A stretch of DNA of 64,000 nt from Heterohyrax brucei (taxonomy: Eukaryota > Chordata > Mammalia > Hyracoidea > Procaviidae): positions 36,630,501 to 36,694,500 of the forward strand of contig CM053164.1 in assembly GCA_028571685.1 (NCBI GenBank), written 5' to 3'. This document shows positions 24,235 to 49,600 of this stretch, piece after piece. Numbering within the stretch: position 1 is the stretch's first letter; every line of letters starts with the position of its first letter. Below the pieces are notes generated by a model. It had not been told where the DNA came from. It did not search any database and worked only from the letters and a program-made list of their open reading frames with translations. The translations under genes and the position numbers were made by a program.

Positions 24235-24715
24235 AAAGATGTCACCTTGATGACTAAGTTGTGACCTGAGACACAGTATTTTCAATTGCATTTCACGCAT
24301 GCAAAAGCTGCCCAACAAATATGGAAGACAGAACTGATACCTCTGAATTGTGGTGTTAGAGAAGAATACTGAATATACCAAGGACTACTGAAAGAACAAA
24401 CACATCTGTCTTGGAAGAAGTGTAACCAGAGTACTCCTTAGAAGAAGCAAGGACACTGAGACTAGTTCTTGCATACTCTGGATATGTTGTCAGGAGGGAT
24501 CAATCCCTGGAGAAGGACAGCATGCTTGGTAAAGTGGAGCATGAGTGAAAAAGAGAAAGACACTCAACAAGCTGGGGTGACACAGTGGCTGCAACAATGG
24601 GCCCAAGCATACCAACTACTGTAAGCATGGCACAGGACCAGGTAGTGGTTCGTTCTGTTGTTCACTGGGTTGCTATGAGTTGGAAACAACTCGATGGCAT
24701 CTAACAGCCACAGCA
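24235..24715 (+). mobile_element. RTE LINE 3' end
   Basis: RT C-terminal text ('gtattttcaattgcatttca', 'gatacctctgaattgtggtg') to the tail 'actcgatggcatctaacag'. No open frame. Confidence 0.7.
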
Positions 24716-25139
24716 GCTGTTTGTAATCTTTAAAGACAACTCAAGGTGAAAATCAAGGTACTTAGGTGAATTAGAGCATCTCCAGTTGGTTCAAACAGAG
24801 GTAAACACCCTTACTTCTTTTTCTAAGCTTCTACATTCATTATGTTGCAACTTAAAAATAATTGAAAGTTCTTTACACTTAATTTGCAAGAAGGGCTTAA
24901 ACAAGTAAAAAGAGAAATTCACAAAAATTCATTCCTGTGAAGAAAACTAAGCACACCCTCCCAGACTTCTCTGCTTAAGTTTTCGTTGTCCAATTTTTCA
25001 ATCGTAGCGTGCATTTTCTCACTTATCATTATATATCAGCACTTCCTCATGCTATTTAAAAGCTTTACAAATTATATTTTGAGGTCATTTAATATTCACT
25101 CGGTGAAGTTACATAATTTGCTGAGCTACTCGCTGTTGG
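24716..25139. other. No gene seen
   Basis: Intronic AT-rich sequence without recognised features. Confidence 0.4.
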
Positions 25140-25292
25140 ACACTCTGGTTGAATGTAGTTAAGAGCTACAGCTGTAAACCGAAAGTTTGGCACTTCGAAT
25201 CTACCGAGCGCTCCTTGCAAATTCTGTGGGGCAGTTCTACTCTGTCCTGTAGGGTCGCTGGGAGTCGGAATCCGCTCGACGGTGAGTACGGC
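25140..25292 (+). repeat. AfroSINE, plus orientation
   Basis: 'tctggttgaatgtagttaag' head, 'gggtcgctgggagtcggaat' and 'ccgctcgacggtgagtacgg' tail. The CpGs in the tail are preserved, which suggests a fairly young copy. Confidence 0.8.
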
Positions 25293-25679
25293 ATGGAACT
25301 CTCTGTTGAGACACCCAAGTTGTCGCCAACTTTATTATAAATAATACTTTGATAAAAAGTCTTTGTGCATAAACTATGCTCTTTACGTTGGATGACTTTC
25401 TTGGGGTATGTCACCCTAAGTAACACCTGCGGGCCACAGGAATACCCTCACTTGTTGAAAACCACTCCCAACTCCGGCCTCATCTCCCACCCCTCCGTAC
25501 GCGGCCCCCTGCATTCAGTCCAGCCTCTTCACACACCTGGGTCTTCCCTACAACCCCCACTCGCTGGCATGTCTACCTCTCTCCCAGTCCACCCGCAGCC
25601 TCCCCACCTCGGCCAGGATGGGCAGCACTGGAAACAAAATACCTTTGGTCTCACTGATTTACGTACAGAAAGTCAGTTT

Positions 25680-25930
25680 CTCACAGCCGTCCCGCCTTGC
25701 AATACCGCTCCGCCGGCGCCGGAGCACACCGGAAATGCCCGCCCCTGGCGCTCCGACACGTCAGCGGTGGCCGGGCACACTCAGCAATACGCCCTGTCTA
25801 TTGGCTAATCTGTGTGTCACTTTAGTAGAGGGTCCTTCGCTTCGGCCAATAAGCTCTGACTTGGCCGCACGGATCTCTAGGAGTCGTAGTCTTCCTGAAA
25901 GCCGACGGACGGTAAACCAGCTATAGTTTC
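25680..25930. promoter_or_regulatory. Candidate WDCP promoter (CpG-rich, two CCAAT boxes, ZNF143-like site)
   Basis: A CpG-rich stretch about 1.6 kb upstream of the FKBP1B start. It holds two opposed CCAAT boxes (attgg at 25800-25804, ccaat at 25845-25849). On the minus strand it has ACTACGACTCCTAG (within 25872-25890), close to the ZNF143/SBS consensus ACTACAATTCCCAGMATGC. These features fit a housekeeping promoter for WDCP, which must begin between exon 2 (at 522) and FKBP1B. A good minus-strand splice donor (CTG|GTAAGTG, at about 26172) could close a first exon upstream of this block, so the true start may lie at either site. Confidence 0.45.
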
Positions 25931-26652
25931 TGCTTCCCTCGGCTTTTTCCCACTACTCAGTGGTTGTCTTAGACTTGGATGGAGTCCAAGAGCCTAGGGC
26001 CGATACCACAGTTTCTTAACTGTTTTTTTTCAAAAGGTAGGGGAGTCGAAGACTCCTTTGAAATCTGATAAAAATTTCCCCAGAAGTACTTATCCAGACA
26101 CAAAACAATATGTATTTGACTCCAAGTGCTTCATTGGAAAGGATCGGTTACAAATCTCAGATCTACACTTACCAGAAAGGTGACAGCCGGCACCGCGTCA
26201 CTTGGAGCTGCACTCCAGAACCATGCCTTGGAGGAGTGTACAGAGAAAACCGGGTCCTGACGCTCAGGGCACAGTCGAGCGTCCTCTTTCCTGAGCTTGA
26301 ACAATGCAGCTAACCCTCCTCCAGCGATGCTGATTACCAGGATATCTGACCTAGCTACCTGGGAGAGTGGTGATGGGGGGTCGAGGGGTGGGGAAAATAG
26401 TGGAAGAACACCTCTAGGGCCCACTACCTTTGCTCCGGTTTTTCTCCTTATGCCGACATTCCAGCGCCATCTGTCAGAATAATACCTTCGCTTCGATTTT
26501 TAGAACAATGCAGGAAATGAGGGAGAAAAAAGTTTTAAAAGTCCCAGTTGCGCTTCAGGCAACTGTTACCACCTCCAAAAACATCTTTTCAGATTCTTGA
26601 ATCTCTTTTGGGTGAAGGGGAAGGGTCTGGCACGGAGGAGGAGCTCAAGGTA

Positions 26653-26686
26653 GAACGAACGAATGAATGAATGAATGAATTCATTC
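26653..26686. repeat. (GAAT)n microsatellite
   Basis: 'gaacgaacgaatgaatgaat' followed by further gaat units, then an inverted 'tcattc'. A simple tetranucleotide repeat between the WDCP and FKBP1B promoters. Confidence 0.8.
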
Positions 26687-27475
26687 CACTGCATTAATCA
26701 CTCCGCGCTGTGACTGCGTGGCTATAGACTTAATTCTTCAAGGACAGCGATCCTGTCTTGATTGCCATACCCGGGGAACTGCGCTTTGCTGGAAAAGTGG
26801 AAACCCAATAAATGAGTGTGGAGCTGAACTAAAAAGAATGGCTAATAGGGTTTAGGGTTGTGGCACAGGGCCAGCAATGGCTGGTGTTCCCTCCTCTGTC
26901 CCCAGCTCTATAGAATCTGGACGTCGCCCTTAATTCCCTACTTCCACCCTTACCTCTCAGGAGCTTCCGTAACAGTCTGAACTCCAGGAGAGTGAGCACA
27001 TCTAATGAAAATATTAGTTTAATTGCTCTACTTCTCGCCCTGGTCTGTGGGACCCGGTTGACTCCTCACAGCTTAGCGTATACTGGGTGCTAAATAAATA
27101 TGTATGAAACGGATGGGTGGATGGATAGAAGGATGGGTGGGTGGGTGCCTGGAGAGCGCTTGCGTGCGTCCCTTCCCGCTTTCCCCATCCAGTGGGTTGA
27201 AGAGCTTTAGCCAGGCCAGGCTCGGGAGCAGCCACGTCAGGGTCCCTTCCCCGGGGCCCCTCCCCGGCGGACCCCACCTTTCCGCACGGCTCCGCCCCGC
27301 CGCCCCCTTTCCAGTGGCCCCTCCCCGCGCTGGTCCCGACTCCAGCCGCACCTCCTCCGGCTCTGCAGTGACGGCGGGGAAGCGAGCCGGAGAGCCAGCC
27401 GGGCCGGGGCCATTGCCGAGCCGGGGTCGGGGCAGCAGCGGGGACCCCCCCGGAGGCGGGGCCTGTGGGACCACG

Positions 27476-39419
<11,944 letters not shown>

Positions 39420-39861
39420 AGGCAGGAACTCAAGGTGGCTGGAGATGGCTGCTGCTCACCCTCCTAGCCTGCTCTGCCACTGGGACGGCTCCTCCACGTG
39501 GGGCTCTTGATCAGTGTGCTGACCTCACAGCCCCACGGCATCATCCATCCGCTCTGCCCACGTTGCTCTCTGTTTGTCATTGTTCATGCACATCTTTGCT
39601 TGAGGAAACTTCAGTTGCAGATAGAAACAGGTTGTGCATTTTGTGTGATGCATGTAGTAGCCATTGTTGATCAGAGGACACCGATTTCTGGTTTGCACAA
39701 TCTACACTGCCTTACCTTCACTTAAGCCACACACACAAGGTGCTCAGACATGAAATGTACATGGTGTACACAGAGGGACTTGAGCCAGTTACCTTTGTTG
39801 TCACTTGTAAGTTCTATTCGCTGCTAACTTAAACAGATGTCCTATTTGGAAATATATGTCA

Positions 39862-39867
39862 AATAAA
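39862..39867 (+). terminator. FKBP1B: FKBP1B poly(A) signal
   Basis: AATAAA about 445 bases after the stop, followed by a GT-rich stretch. This sets a 3' UTR of roughly 460 bases and is the only canonical signal in that interval that I noticed. Confidence 0.8.
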
Positions 39868-39879
39868 GGCTATGTGCTT

Positions 39880-41978
39880 GACAAATTCCTGTCCATCCTT
39901 GTTATAAACTGGCACTGCTTTCAGGACCACAGAAGCCAGTTGTCTTGAGGAAGAGTGGAAACAAGTGTCTGTGTCACTAGGAGAGTGATTGTGAACATAA
40001 TATAGTGTAAGCATTGCACACACTGGGCATTGTTCTGTATACCTTTAAATAAATCACCAATCCTCAAATCAGCTCTACAAAGGAGGTATTACCTACCCTC
40101 ATCTCACAGGTTCAGGAGTCTTCTCTGCAGAATTAAGGCAATAGGTTTGTGCTCAAATCCTGCAGCAATTTGGTGAACACAATCAGTTTGTTTAAACTTG
40201 GAGCAAGAGGGTTGAATTCCCCTCACCCAGTGCAAACAGCTATTTTGGGCATCTGGAGAAACTGAAGGTGGTCATGGGCTTGGGACCATACACTCACTGA
40301 CACTGGCAAGTTATTTTGTAACAGAATGGGATCCTGAGTTTGTCTGACATGCTGCTTAGTTTGATTTAAATTTCCTCTTACATTGACAAGTTCCTTCTGA
40401 GAGGAATGTAGGATTTTAAACTTGTGTTCACATCCAAGTGCCGTTGAGTCGGATCCGACTCATGGCGACACAGACGGCGTATTTTCATTTACATTAACTC
40501 ACTGGAACCCCTAGTTAGGTTAAAATAAGTCCACTCATTGAGGTGGGTTGTGTGTAGGATAGTGTGAATATTTCTAACTGGCATAGGGTGAGAAAAGCTC
40601 TTAACCACATTCAGCACTTCTGTGTCAGGGATGACTCCGAAGTGTGTCAGGGTGTTACCATGGGACTGGTAACCGTAGTTACTTTTCCCTCGTTGACCTA
40701 CTGACACATCACATGATGTCATGTATGTGATACAGGGCCGTGTCATTTTGACTACTTCATCGACTCCTTTCATCTCCCAGAAGCCCTAGCCAACTCTGCA
40801 GGGGGTTTGCCAGTTAATCCAGACACAGTCTTTTAGGATGGGGAAAATGAAGTATGAAAGAGGCTGATTACTTGTCATCATCTGGAGTCCTCTGCTCACT
40901 TCTGCTGTGGGACCAGGCCAGCCAGACTACGGTGTTGCCCTCATTCCTCTCTGGACTGTGTCATCTAGGATATCCTGGTTCCCAGCTTTGATGACTCATG
41001 TTTTCTGTGGTGACACCGATCGGCTAACTAAAGATGGCACCAAGGACCATTTCTGGTGCTTACTCTGGGGTATATAAAAGAACCTGGTCCAGAGTATTTA
41101 TAGGCTAGGTGGTAAAAGGAAACACTAGGAGAACCCCCCCAAAATGTAACTACCTACTAGCTATCACCCTCTGAGGATATGCTGGGCTCTGCAAGTAAAC
41201 TGAGATGGGGCTCTGCTTTACTGGCACTCTTTAAAGGGAACACTGAAAATTATCATGCTAAACACTGAAGGTTTTGGACACTGTCCTTTAAGAGCCACTG
41301 AATGTGGTTAGGAGACCAATAACGACAGATGTGTCATGTCTGTCAATGAAATTGTCCATTCACTATCTTTCTTGGTTTAAAATTTAACACTGTGAAAACA
41401 CACCAGCTCTGGCCCCATGTGTATTTATATACATGCACTTGTCCACGGTCATTTGTTGCACTCTTAAAAGCAGGTTGACAAACTGTGTCTTAGATACTTT
41501 ATGCAGCGAAGCAATCCTAACAGTATCCTCAGCATCTCAGCACAGCGCCCGGCACGGAGTAGGTGCCCAGTATTCATCCACTGAATGAAACTTAAGGACA
41601 GGCTAAAGAATTTCCAGGCCATTAGAGAGAACTGTTTAAGTCTCTTTAACTTTCAGTCATGAAATTCAGCTAACAGACACATCAATCCAAATGATGGGCT
41701 AGACTATCAGTAGAAAGAATCTCCTTAGTAATAAACTTAAAACTTCATTAGAGGCAAACCAGGCTGCCAATCAGACAAATCACAATACAAGTCAGTCTAA
41801 TTTGTTTTCCCCTTAAGAAGTCTTTCATAAAATTCTTTTTATATTTGTAAATACCCAAGACATACATTATAAAAACTAATAAGGAATTCATAACAGCATT
41901 CACAAGAAAACATAGCTATGGTCCCTTTCTCATCCGCCCATCTTTGCAAGAAATCAATCTTTCTACTCCCTGACCCCC
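39880..41978. other. Intergenic sequence between FKBP1B and SF3B6 (convergent 3' ends)
   Basis: About 2 kb with no gene. It contains a short SINE shard (40432-40472) and otherwise no named feature. The two neighbouring genes point towards each other, so this is a 3'-3' interval. Confidence 0.5.
40432..40472 (-). repeat. 40-bp SINE-tail shard
   Basis: 'ccaagtgccgttgagtcgga' followed by 'tccgactcatggcgac': only the reverse-complemented 3' end of an AfroSINE-like element. A nearly identical shard occurs inside the retrovirus at 61461-61497. Confidence 0.65.
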
Positions 41979-42143
41979 AAAGTCCAAAACCACTGCTGAT
42001 TCATAGCAATCCCACAGGGTTTCCAAGACTGTGTATCGCTATGGGACAGCCTACCACACCTCCCTCCTGCAGAGCCACTGGTAGTTTCAAACCCATCAAC
42101 CTTTTGGTTAGCCGTCCAGTGCTTTAACTGTGAGCAGGGCTGC
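41979..42143 (-). repeat. AfroSINE, minus orientation
   Basis: 'gtccaaaaccactgctgatt', 'tagtttcaaacccatcaacc', 'agtgctttaactgtgagcag'. More diverged than most copies. Confidence 0.7.
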
Positions 42144-43402
42144 TCAACAGTGCTTTTGGAAAGCACTCAGGCTCCTAACTGCTGAGTAAACCTTAAAGGA
42201 AAATACAATAAAAGGTGTGAGGGTGGGGAGAGGTTAACTCAGATACAGTAAATAAAACAGTCTCTTTGGTGGTTATAATAGATTGTGAGAAGATAGTACA
42301 AAAAGTGTAAAACAGCCTATATTTTCTTAAACTAATGACAGATCTCCAAGCTGAATGAATTTAAAAGAATAGATGTTTTTTCCATTTCAGTGATTTAGTG
42401 CATGTACCTTTCAAATTGATTTTGGGTTATAGCTGTATATAAAAAACAATTAGTCCATGTTTTTCCACTTGGCCCATGCCTAAACTATAAAAGCAGAAGT
42501 ACAGTTATCTCCCCCAAACTGCCAGGTATGATGAAATATGGTTATCACCATATTTCCATGCCACAGGAGCACATGATTGTAAGACTGAATATTAAGTTTT
42601 TATGGCAAAGATAGACTAGGCAGCTAAGGTCTAAAATATAAACAGATGCTTAAGAACTAGAAAAGCAACATAAACACAATCTTAAAGGTGCACTGACAGA
42701 CACAACCACCAAAACAGCCTGCTCCCAAATTTCTAACTATGTGCTGTCATCTGAATGGCCATTTCTAGAACAAACCTCTGTTCTAAGGATAAAACTAGCT
42801 GCTATCATGTTGATTGCTACTCATAGCAAGCCTGTGTCATAGTGGAACTGTGCTCCCAAGTTTTCAATGGCTGGTTTACCAGGACCACTTCTGAGGTGTC
42901 TCTGGGTGGACCTGCACCTCTTAACCACGTGGGTAGCAGCCCACTGCACTAACCATTTGTACCACCCATGAACTCTGTTCTAAGGACTCACATTCAGAGG
43001 TGTTCTGTTAACTGGAAAACAAGTATTATACAAATGTATAGTAATTAATAACTAGTTGCTTTCATGCAGCTATTTTATTCATTAAACCAACAGGATAAGC
43101 TTTGGTTGCCCTCATCTTCAAAACTGAAACATCTTACCTATTTGACAGAGTTGTGAGCATTTCATTACTAACAGACTTTCAGTAAATAATACACTCTAAC
43201 AAGTTCTGTTGATGACCAGCCACTGGATGGACACTGAAGGCAAAGAGGACCCAAAAGGTGCCTGATCTAAAGAAGCTTGGCGTCTGTAGGACCTTACCAC
43301 TGGACAATTCTTGACGGGGGTGGATCATTTTATCTCCCTGGTATTAAACAAGACAGGAAAGTTGAAGAGTAAACACTGATGTGTTTTAAAAACAGCTACA
43401 TG
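42144..43402. other. Intergenic, SF3B6 3' side
   Basis: No exon seen. 42795-42970 is an old minus-strand SINE ('gattgctactcatagcaagc', 'aaccatttgtaccaccc'). The rest is unassigned. Confidence 0.45.
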
Positions 43403-43408
43403 TTTATT
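43403..43408 (-). terminator. SF3B6: SF3B6 poly(A) signal
   Basis: tttatt on the plus strand is AATAAA on the minus strand, about 154 bases after the stop codon. This gives a short 3' UTR. Confidence 0.7.
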
Positions 43409-43561
43409 AACATAATACATTCTAACATGTATCAAAGTTTTAAATAAGCAGGTCATTTTGAGTCTCATCTACAAAATCACAATACTTAGCATTAATTAAA
43501 AAAAAAGTTGTGGTAGTCATTCATGAGTTTCAGTCCAACATGAAAATGCAGAAAACAGTGT

Positions 43562-43651
43562 TTATTTTGGTGGATCAGTGTTAATGCCGTATTTCTCCTT
43601 CAGAAGCTTCAACTGCTCTTCCTTCTTCTTTGTGTCCATCTTCTGAAATGC
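43562..43651 (-). CDS. SF3B6: SF3B6 coding exon 4 with stop
   Basis: Codes for [18 protein letters not shown] and the end NTDPPK, with TAA at 43564-43562. The acceptor is TGTTCTCAG. Confidence 0.96.
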   Translation of the reverse strand, partial: AFQKMDTKKKEEQLKLLKEKYGINTDPPK

Positions 43652-46600
43652 CTGAGAACAGTAAGCATCAGAGTTAACAGTTAGTGATCTACAACCAAAA
43701 GAGTTTCACCGATAGCACTAGCCAATTAAAAAACAAAAACATGGATTTCGCATCATGGTACAGTTCTGCACTAATTCTTAAATGAGCTCACCATGTAATG
43801 AGGACCTGGCTAAACTTACCCTGTTGGCATTATAGTACAAAACCACAAGGTATCTGTTACAAACATTGAATCCCGACAGATGATCGCATGCATTCTTGGC
43901 GTCAAAGATGTCTTCATAGACCACATAAGCTGTTCCTCTAGTTTCTGGTGTGTTCCCCCTGCAGAGTTAAAAAGGACTTAATTGAAACACATACGTACCT
44001 GAGCACTGGTATCTTAATATTGAACTACCTATATTTTTTCCATTTTTTAAATTTTATTTTACTATGATTGCAGAACTACCACTAGCCAGAACCAAAACTA
44101 ACAGATTAAAGACAGTAAGTTGAAATGACATTTTATTTAAATATTTTGGGATCAACCTGAAAACTATTAGAGGAAATAAACATTATGGATAGATGCTGGA
44201 TAAGCTTATAATTTCTCAAATTAGAGAATTTTTATTTTAAGCAAAATGTCTATACAGTTAATTACAATTAAGTGAAAGTGTACAATCCAAATCATTTTGC
44301 ATGCCTGCCTATCTGCAGCTCCTTCTGCTCTCCTTGCCTGGTGAGAGCACTCTTCCTTTTCATTTGAGTATCCTTGTAACAAGCTCCTGTCCCCTCCTCT
44401 CCACATTCTTCTCTCCCATCTAGAAAGAGAGCAATAGGACATCCTCCTAAAAATGCACAGAATATACAGTCTAAACTTTTTACTACATCAGGAATACTGA
44501 GAACACAGCTACTAAGAAAGCACTGGTAGTGAGTGAACAACTACCTCAAAACTTTGTCAGTCTTTAAATTCACTGTTCCGGATCTTATTTCTCATACCCT
44601 CAGAACGAATTTTCAGTCTCAAGCTAGTAGTCCCCCACTTACAAAACGGCTTTATTTCAATGTGGGTTCTGACATAAGTTGCATACCTTTTCCTTTTTAA
44701 GTTTTCATTATTACTACCTCTTATTTTCAGTATCTTTATAAATCCCATCTTTTACCCTTGGGAATTGGAAGCATTACATATAGACTTACAGATAATTACT
44801 ACATATTGTATACATTAAAAACAAATTGTATTTTTAAAAAAGGACAGTCATTAAATGCAGTTTATCATAACTTAAATGTATCATAAGTTGGGGACTACCA
44901 GTACTTAGGAGTGATGGCTTTTATTAGTTAGCAATATTCAGAATGGACGTTTTCTTACTGTGCATTCATGCAACAGAACAATACTTAATTATTCATCGCA
45001 ATATCACCTGCAAACTAGTCCCTTGTTTGAAAACACTGATTTCCTCCCTCACCCTAATTAAATTATTAAATTCTTAAAAACAAGACAGAACTGTCAGCCT
45101 TATCCTTTATGGCCAGGAAAGGACATCCTCCAAGCAGCGAGCAATTGCTCCCACTTTTCTTGAAAATTTCTGTACCTTCTCCCCTCTTTTTAAAACACAA
45201 TGCAGTAAGCCCTTTTCTTTTATAATTCATTTTTAATATGTACTCTCATACATTAATGCCTTGTTTGGCTGGGGAGACAGGGTGGCTTTCTGCTGCATGG
45301 GGGCTGAAGTATGATTGTGGGTACAGTTATCTGTGAGCCTGGGCAGAATGCTAGAAGAAGGCTGGAAGTGGGAGCTGGACCTTGCTCACAAGCAAGCAGG
45401 TGTTCCTTGATGTCGCCTTCGCTTACCTCACCAGCTCCCTCTGCGGGTGAGGAATTGTGAGGAGCACCACATTTTAGGTAGCAGAACGAACAAGTGCTTG
45501 TTGGAACAGTCAGTGGGCAGAGGTCTCACTCAGCTCACTTGTCATAAGGAGGATCCCCTATCTCCACTGTGTTACAACTACCCCAGTACAGTAGTGGAAT
45601 AAGGTTCAAGTCTGACTCTGCCTGCCACAGTCTCTGTCTAAAGTCGTGAAAAGAAGAGAGGTCCAAGGGAAAAGGAGACACCTGCCTAGGCCTGATCTAG
45701 GACAAAAGACTACAGTCTAGGCCTTGGTCACAGCCTTGTGCTTCCTGAGAGATGGATGGCACAAGGACAGGATGCAGGGAGTGGGCAGGAGGTACCAGCA
45801 TCAATGAATGTTCTTACTTTGCCCAGAATTGATGTTTCGACAGCCTGGAAGGTCCCCTGGGAACATGGCCCCTAGACTTGCTGCTGGTGCTAACCTGAAA
45901 CTAGTACTGAGATCAACTCTTCAGACACGAATGGACTGGACTCAGACACAGAGTGTGTACTTTATGGTTTTACATACTTATAGGAGGCTGTCCTACTGGT
46001 TTCTTTCCAGATGAGAGAGGAGAGGATACGTGTTTGGTAAGAGGACACTATGAGGAGTGTGCTGTCACAGGGTCAGGGGAGTGGACAGACAGGCATGCAA
46101 AAGGGATGTGGACGGTATACTTTCACTTAGCCACAATTAAAGAAAAAAAAAACAAGGAAAAAAAAACCCTGAAGTCCCTGAAGGGCAAAGATGATGTAAC
46201 TTCATTTTACTCCCACAACATCAACGCACACAAGTGCTAATATGCATGTAAAAGGCAAAGATCTGCTTTCTAATAATTATCTTAGGCATCCTTTCTCCAG
46301 GAAGCTAAAATAACAACAACAACAAAAAAACGCTCTTCCTTTCTCCTAGATTTCTTTAGGATGTAGATTAGGGATAGGCACTAGCCCCATTTTATAGCCT
46401 GTCTCTCATGTCCCACTCTGCACAGTGTTATCCAGGGCACAAGACCAAGCAGTGCTTCCTCCTGTTGTTCACAGGGTCACTGTGAGTCAGAACTGACCCA
46501 ATGGCACCTAACAATGACAACAAAAACAACCCATGTCTCAGCCCCTAATTAACAAACTCATTATCTTGACAATATATTTACAGTTTAAATTTTTTCAATA

Positions 46601-49600
46601 TGTAGTTGGGAATGACTCTGTTCAAGTCCACCAGCCACTCCTTGGAAATCTTATGGGGCAGTTCTACTCTGGCTTATAGAATGACTTGATGGCAAGGGGT
46701 TTGGTTTTTTTAAAGTTAGCCCGTTTATACTAACTTATCCAACAGATACGTATTATGCTTTTTGTGTGTGTCAGGCACTGTAAAACAGACACAATATCCC
46801 CTCCACACAGAGCTACAGTACTGCTGATGCAATTAAAACACCTGTAACAGTGAATGGTATTCATTTGAAGGTATGAACCTCAATCTTTAGATTAATTATA
46901 ACAAGAATTCTTACTGTAACTAGGTATCCCCCCTATATTTTTAAATCTTTAACAGAAAGCAGCCTTTGAAACAGTCACTTTTCTGTTTTATATTCTTTAC
47001 TCAAGTTTAACTGAGAAATTTTAATCAGTAAAACAGTGAAGACTGTTGAGAAAACTTGAATTAATGGGTATAAAGGATCTACAGTATTTGGCTTCATAAA
47101 TGTTACTGTCATTAGGTGCTGTCAAGTTGGTTGTTAGGCATAGCAACCCTACATACCACACAATGAAATACTGCCCGTCTTGCACCATGCTCACAATCAT
47201 CACGCTTGAGCTCACTGCTGCAGCCACTGTGTCAATCCATCTCACTGAGGTTCTTCGTCTTTTCTACTAATCCTGTACTTCAGTAAGCATGATGTCCCTC
47301 TTCAGGAACTGATGTCCAAAGTGTGTAAGATATAGCCTTGCCATCCTTGCTGCTAAGGAGCATTCTGGCTGTCCTTCCTCTAAGACAGATACATTCATTC
47401 TTCAGACAGTCATAGATTTAATATCCTTCACCAAAACTGCAATTCAAAGGTGTCAGTCTTTATACTGTTATTAGTTGTCTGTGAATGGGCCCAATTCAAG
47501 AGGGCCCTATGCACAAGGGGATCACACAGTTAGGATCCACAGGATTTTCACTGACTGACTGTCAGAAGCAGAAAACATACAAACTCCCAACAAAAGCAAG
47601 CCCTGGCGCAAATGGCATCACTGCAGAATTCTACCAAACATTCAGGGAAGAGTTGATACCAATCCTATTCCAACTATTCCAGAACAGAAAAGAAAGGAAT
47701 ACTCCCCAATTCATTCTTTGTCACCAGCATAACCCTGATATGAAAACCAGGCAAAGATAACAATATCTGTCATGAATAAATTCTCAGCAGAATCTCAGCC
47801 GACAGAGTTCAACAGCATATCAAAAACAACAACAAAAAAGTACATCATGACCATGTGGGATTCATACCAGATACGTTTAACATTAGAAATCAAAGTAATT
47901 CACTACATAAATAAAACAAAGGAAAAGAACTGTGTGATCATCTCAATCCATGCAGAAAAAATATTTGATAAAGTCCAATACCCATTCTTGATAAAAGCTC
48001 TCAACAGAATAGGAATATAAAGGAAATCCCTATACATAATTAAGGAAATCTAATTCAAAACCAAGAGCCAATATTATTCACAACAGAAAGACTGAAAATT
48101 GTTCCCCTTGAAAACAGGAACTAGACAAGGATGCCATTAATCCCCATTTTTATTTGATATTGTACTAGAAGTCCTAGCAAGAGCAATAACACAAGATAGA
48201 CCAACAAGAGGCATCCAAATTGGTTGAGTGTCTTCATTATCTAGCACTGCTAAAATAGAAATACCACAAGTGGATGGCTTTAACAAAGCAAAATTTATTC
48301 TCTCATTGTCTAGGAGGCCATGAGTCCAAATTTGGGGCGCCAGCTCCAGGGGAAGGCTTTCTCTCTGTCGGTTCTTTAAGGAAGGTTCTTGTTATCAATC
48401 TTCCCCAGTCTAGGAGATTTTCAGTGCAGGGAACCAGAATTCAAAGGATGTGTTCCCCTCTTGGTTCTTCATTCTTGTTGGCATGGGGTCCCCCTCTCTC
48501 TGCTCACTTTTCTTTCATATCTTAGAAGAGACTAATTTAAGACAAAACCTAATCTTGGCCTGCCTTATTAACATAACTGCCTGTAAGTCTGCCTTACTAA
48601 ATTATAGGATTTACAACACATAGGAAGCATAACAGCAGATGACAAAGTAGTAGACAATCACACAGTTCTGGGAATCATGGCCTAGCCAAGTTGATACACA
48701 TTTTGGGGACACACAATTCAATCCATAACAGTAAAGAAGAAGTAAAACTACCCCTACTTGCAAATGATGTGATCCTATATATACATATTTGCACAGACTC
48801 TACAAGAGTCTGGAACTAAGAAAAGGATGTAGCAAAGTGGCAGCGTATAAGATTAACACACCAAAATCAGTTGGACTCCCTGTACACTAAGAGAACTCTG
48901 AAAAGGAAATCAGGAAAACAATGACAATCACCCCTCAAAAGATAAAATATTGGGGAATAAACCCAACTATGCATGTATGTATAAGACTGACACAAATTTA
49001 TAAAACACTACTGCAAGAAACAAAAAGACCTGAACAATTAGAAAGACAGTCCATGCTCATCAAAAGGAAGGCTTACCACTGTGAAAATGACAATACTACT
49101 CAAAGCAATCTACAGATATAATGCAATCCCGATCCAAATTCCCACATTCTTTAATGAGACAGAAAAACTAATCAATAACTTTATAAGAAATGGAAAGAAG
49201 TCCTGGATATGTAAAGCACTGCTGAAGAACAAAATAGGAGGCCTCCCACTCCTCAGTCTCAGAACCTACCGCACAACACAGCAGTCAAAAAACAATGCGG
49301 TACTGGTATAAGAACAGACACAAAGACTAATGGAACAGAAGTGGGAACCCAGAAATAAAATGAAACCAGCCACTTATGGGCAATTAATATTTGACAAAAG
49401 GTCCAAATCCAGGACGCGGGGAAGAGATAGTCCGCTTAACAAATGGTGCTGGCAAAATAAGATATCTATTCGCTGAAAAATTAAACAGGATTCACACTTT
49501 ACATTATACACAAAAACTAACTCAAGATGGATCAAAGACTTAAAAAACCATAAAGATCATGTAAGAAAACATAGGAGCAAACCTAGGAGTCTTAATTTAT

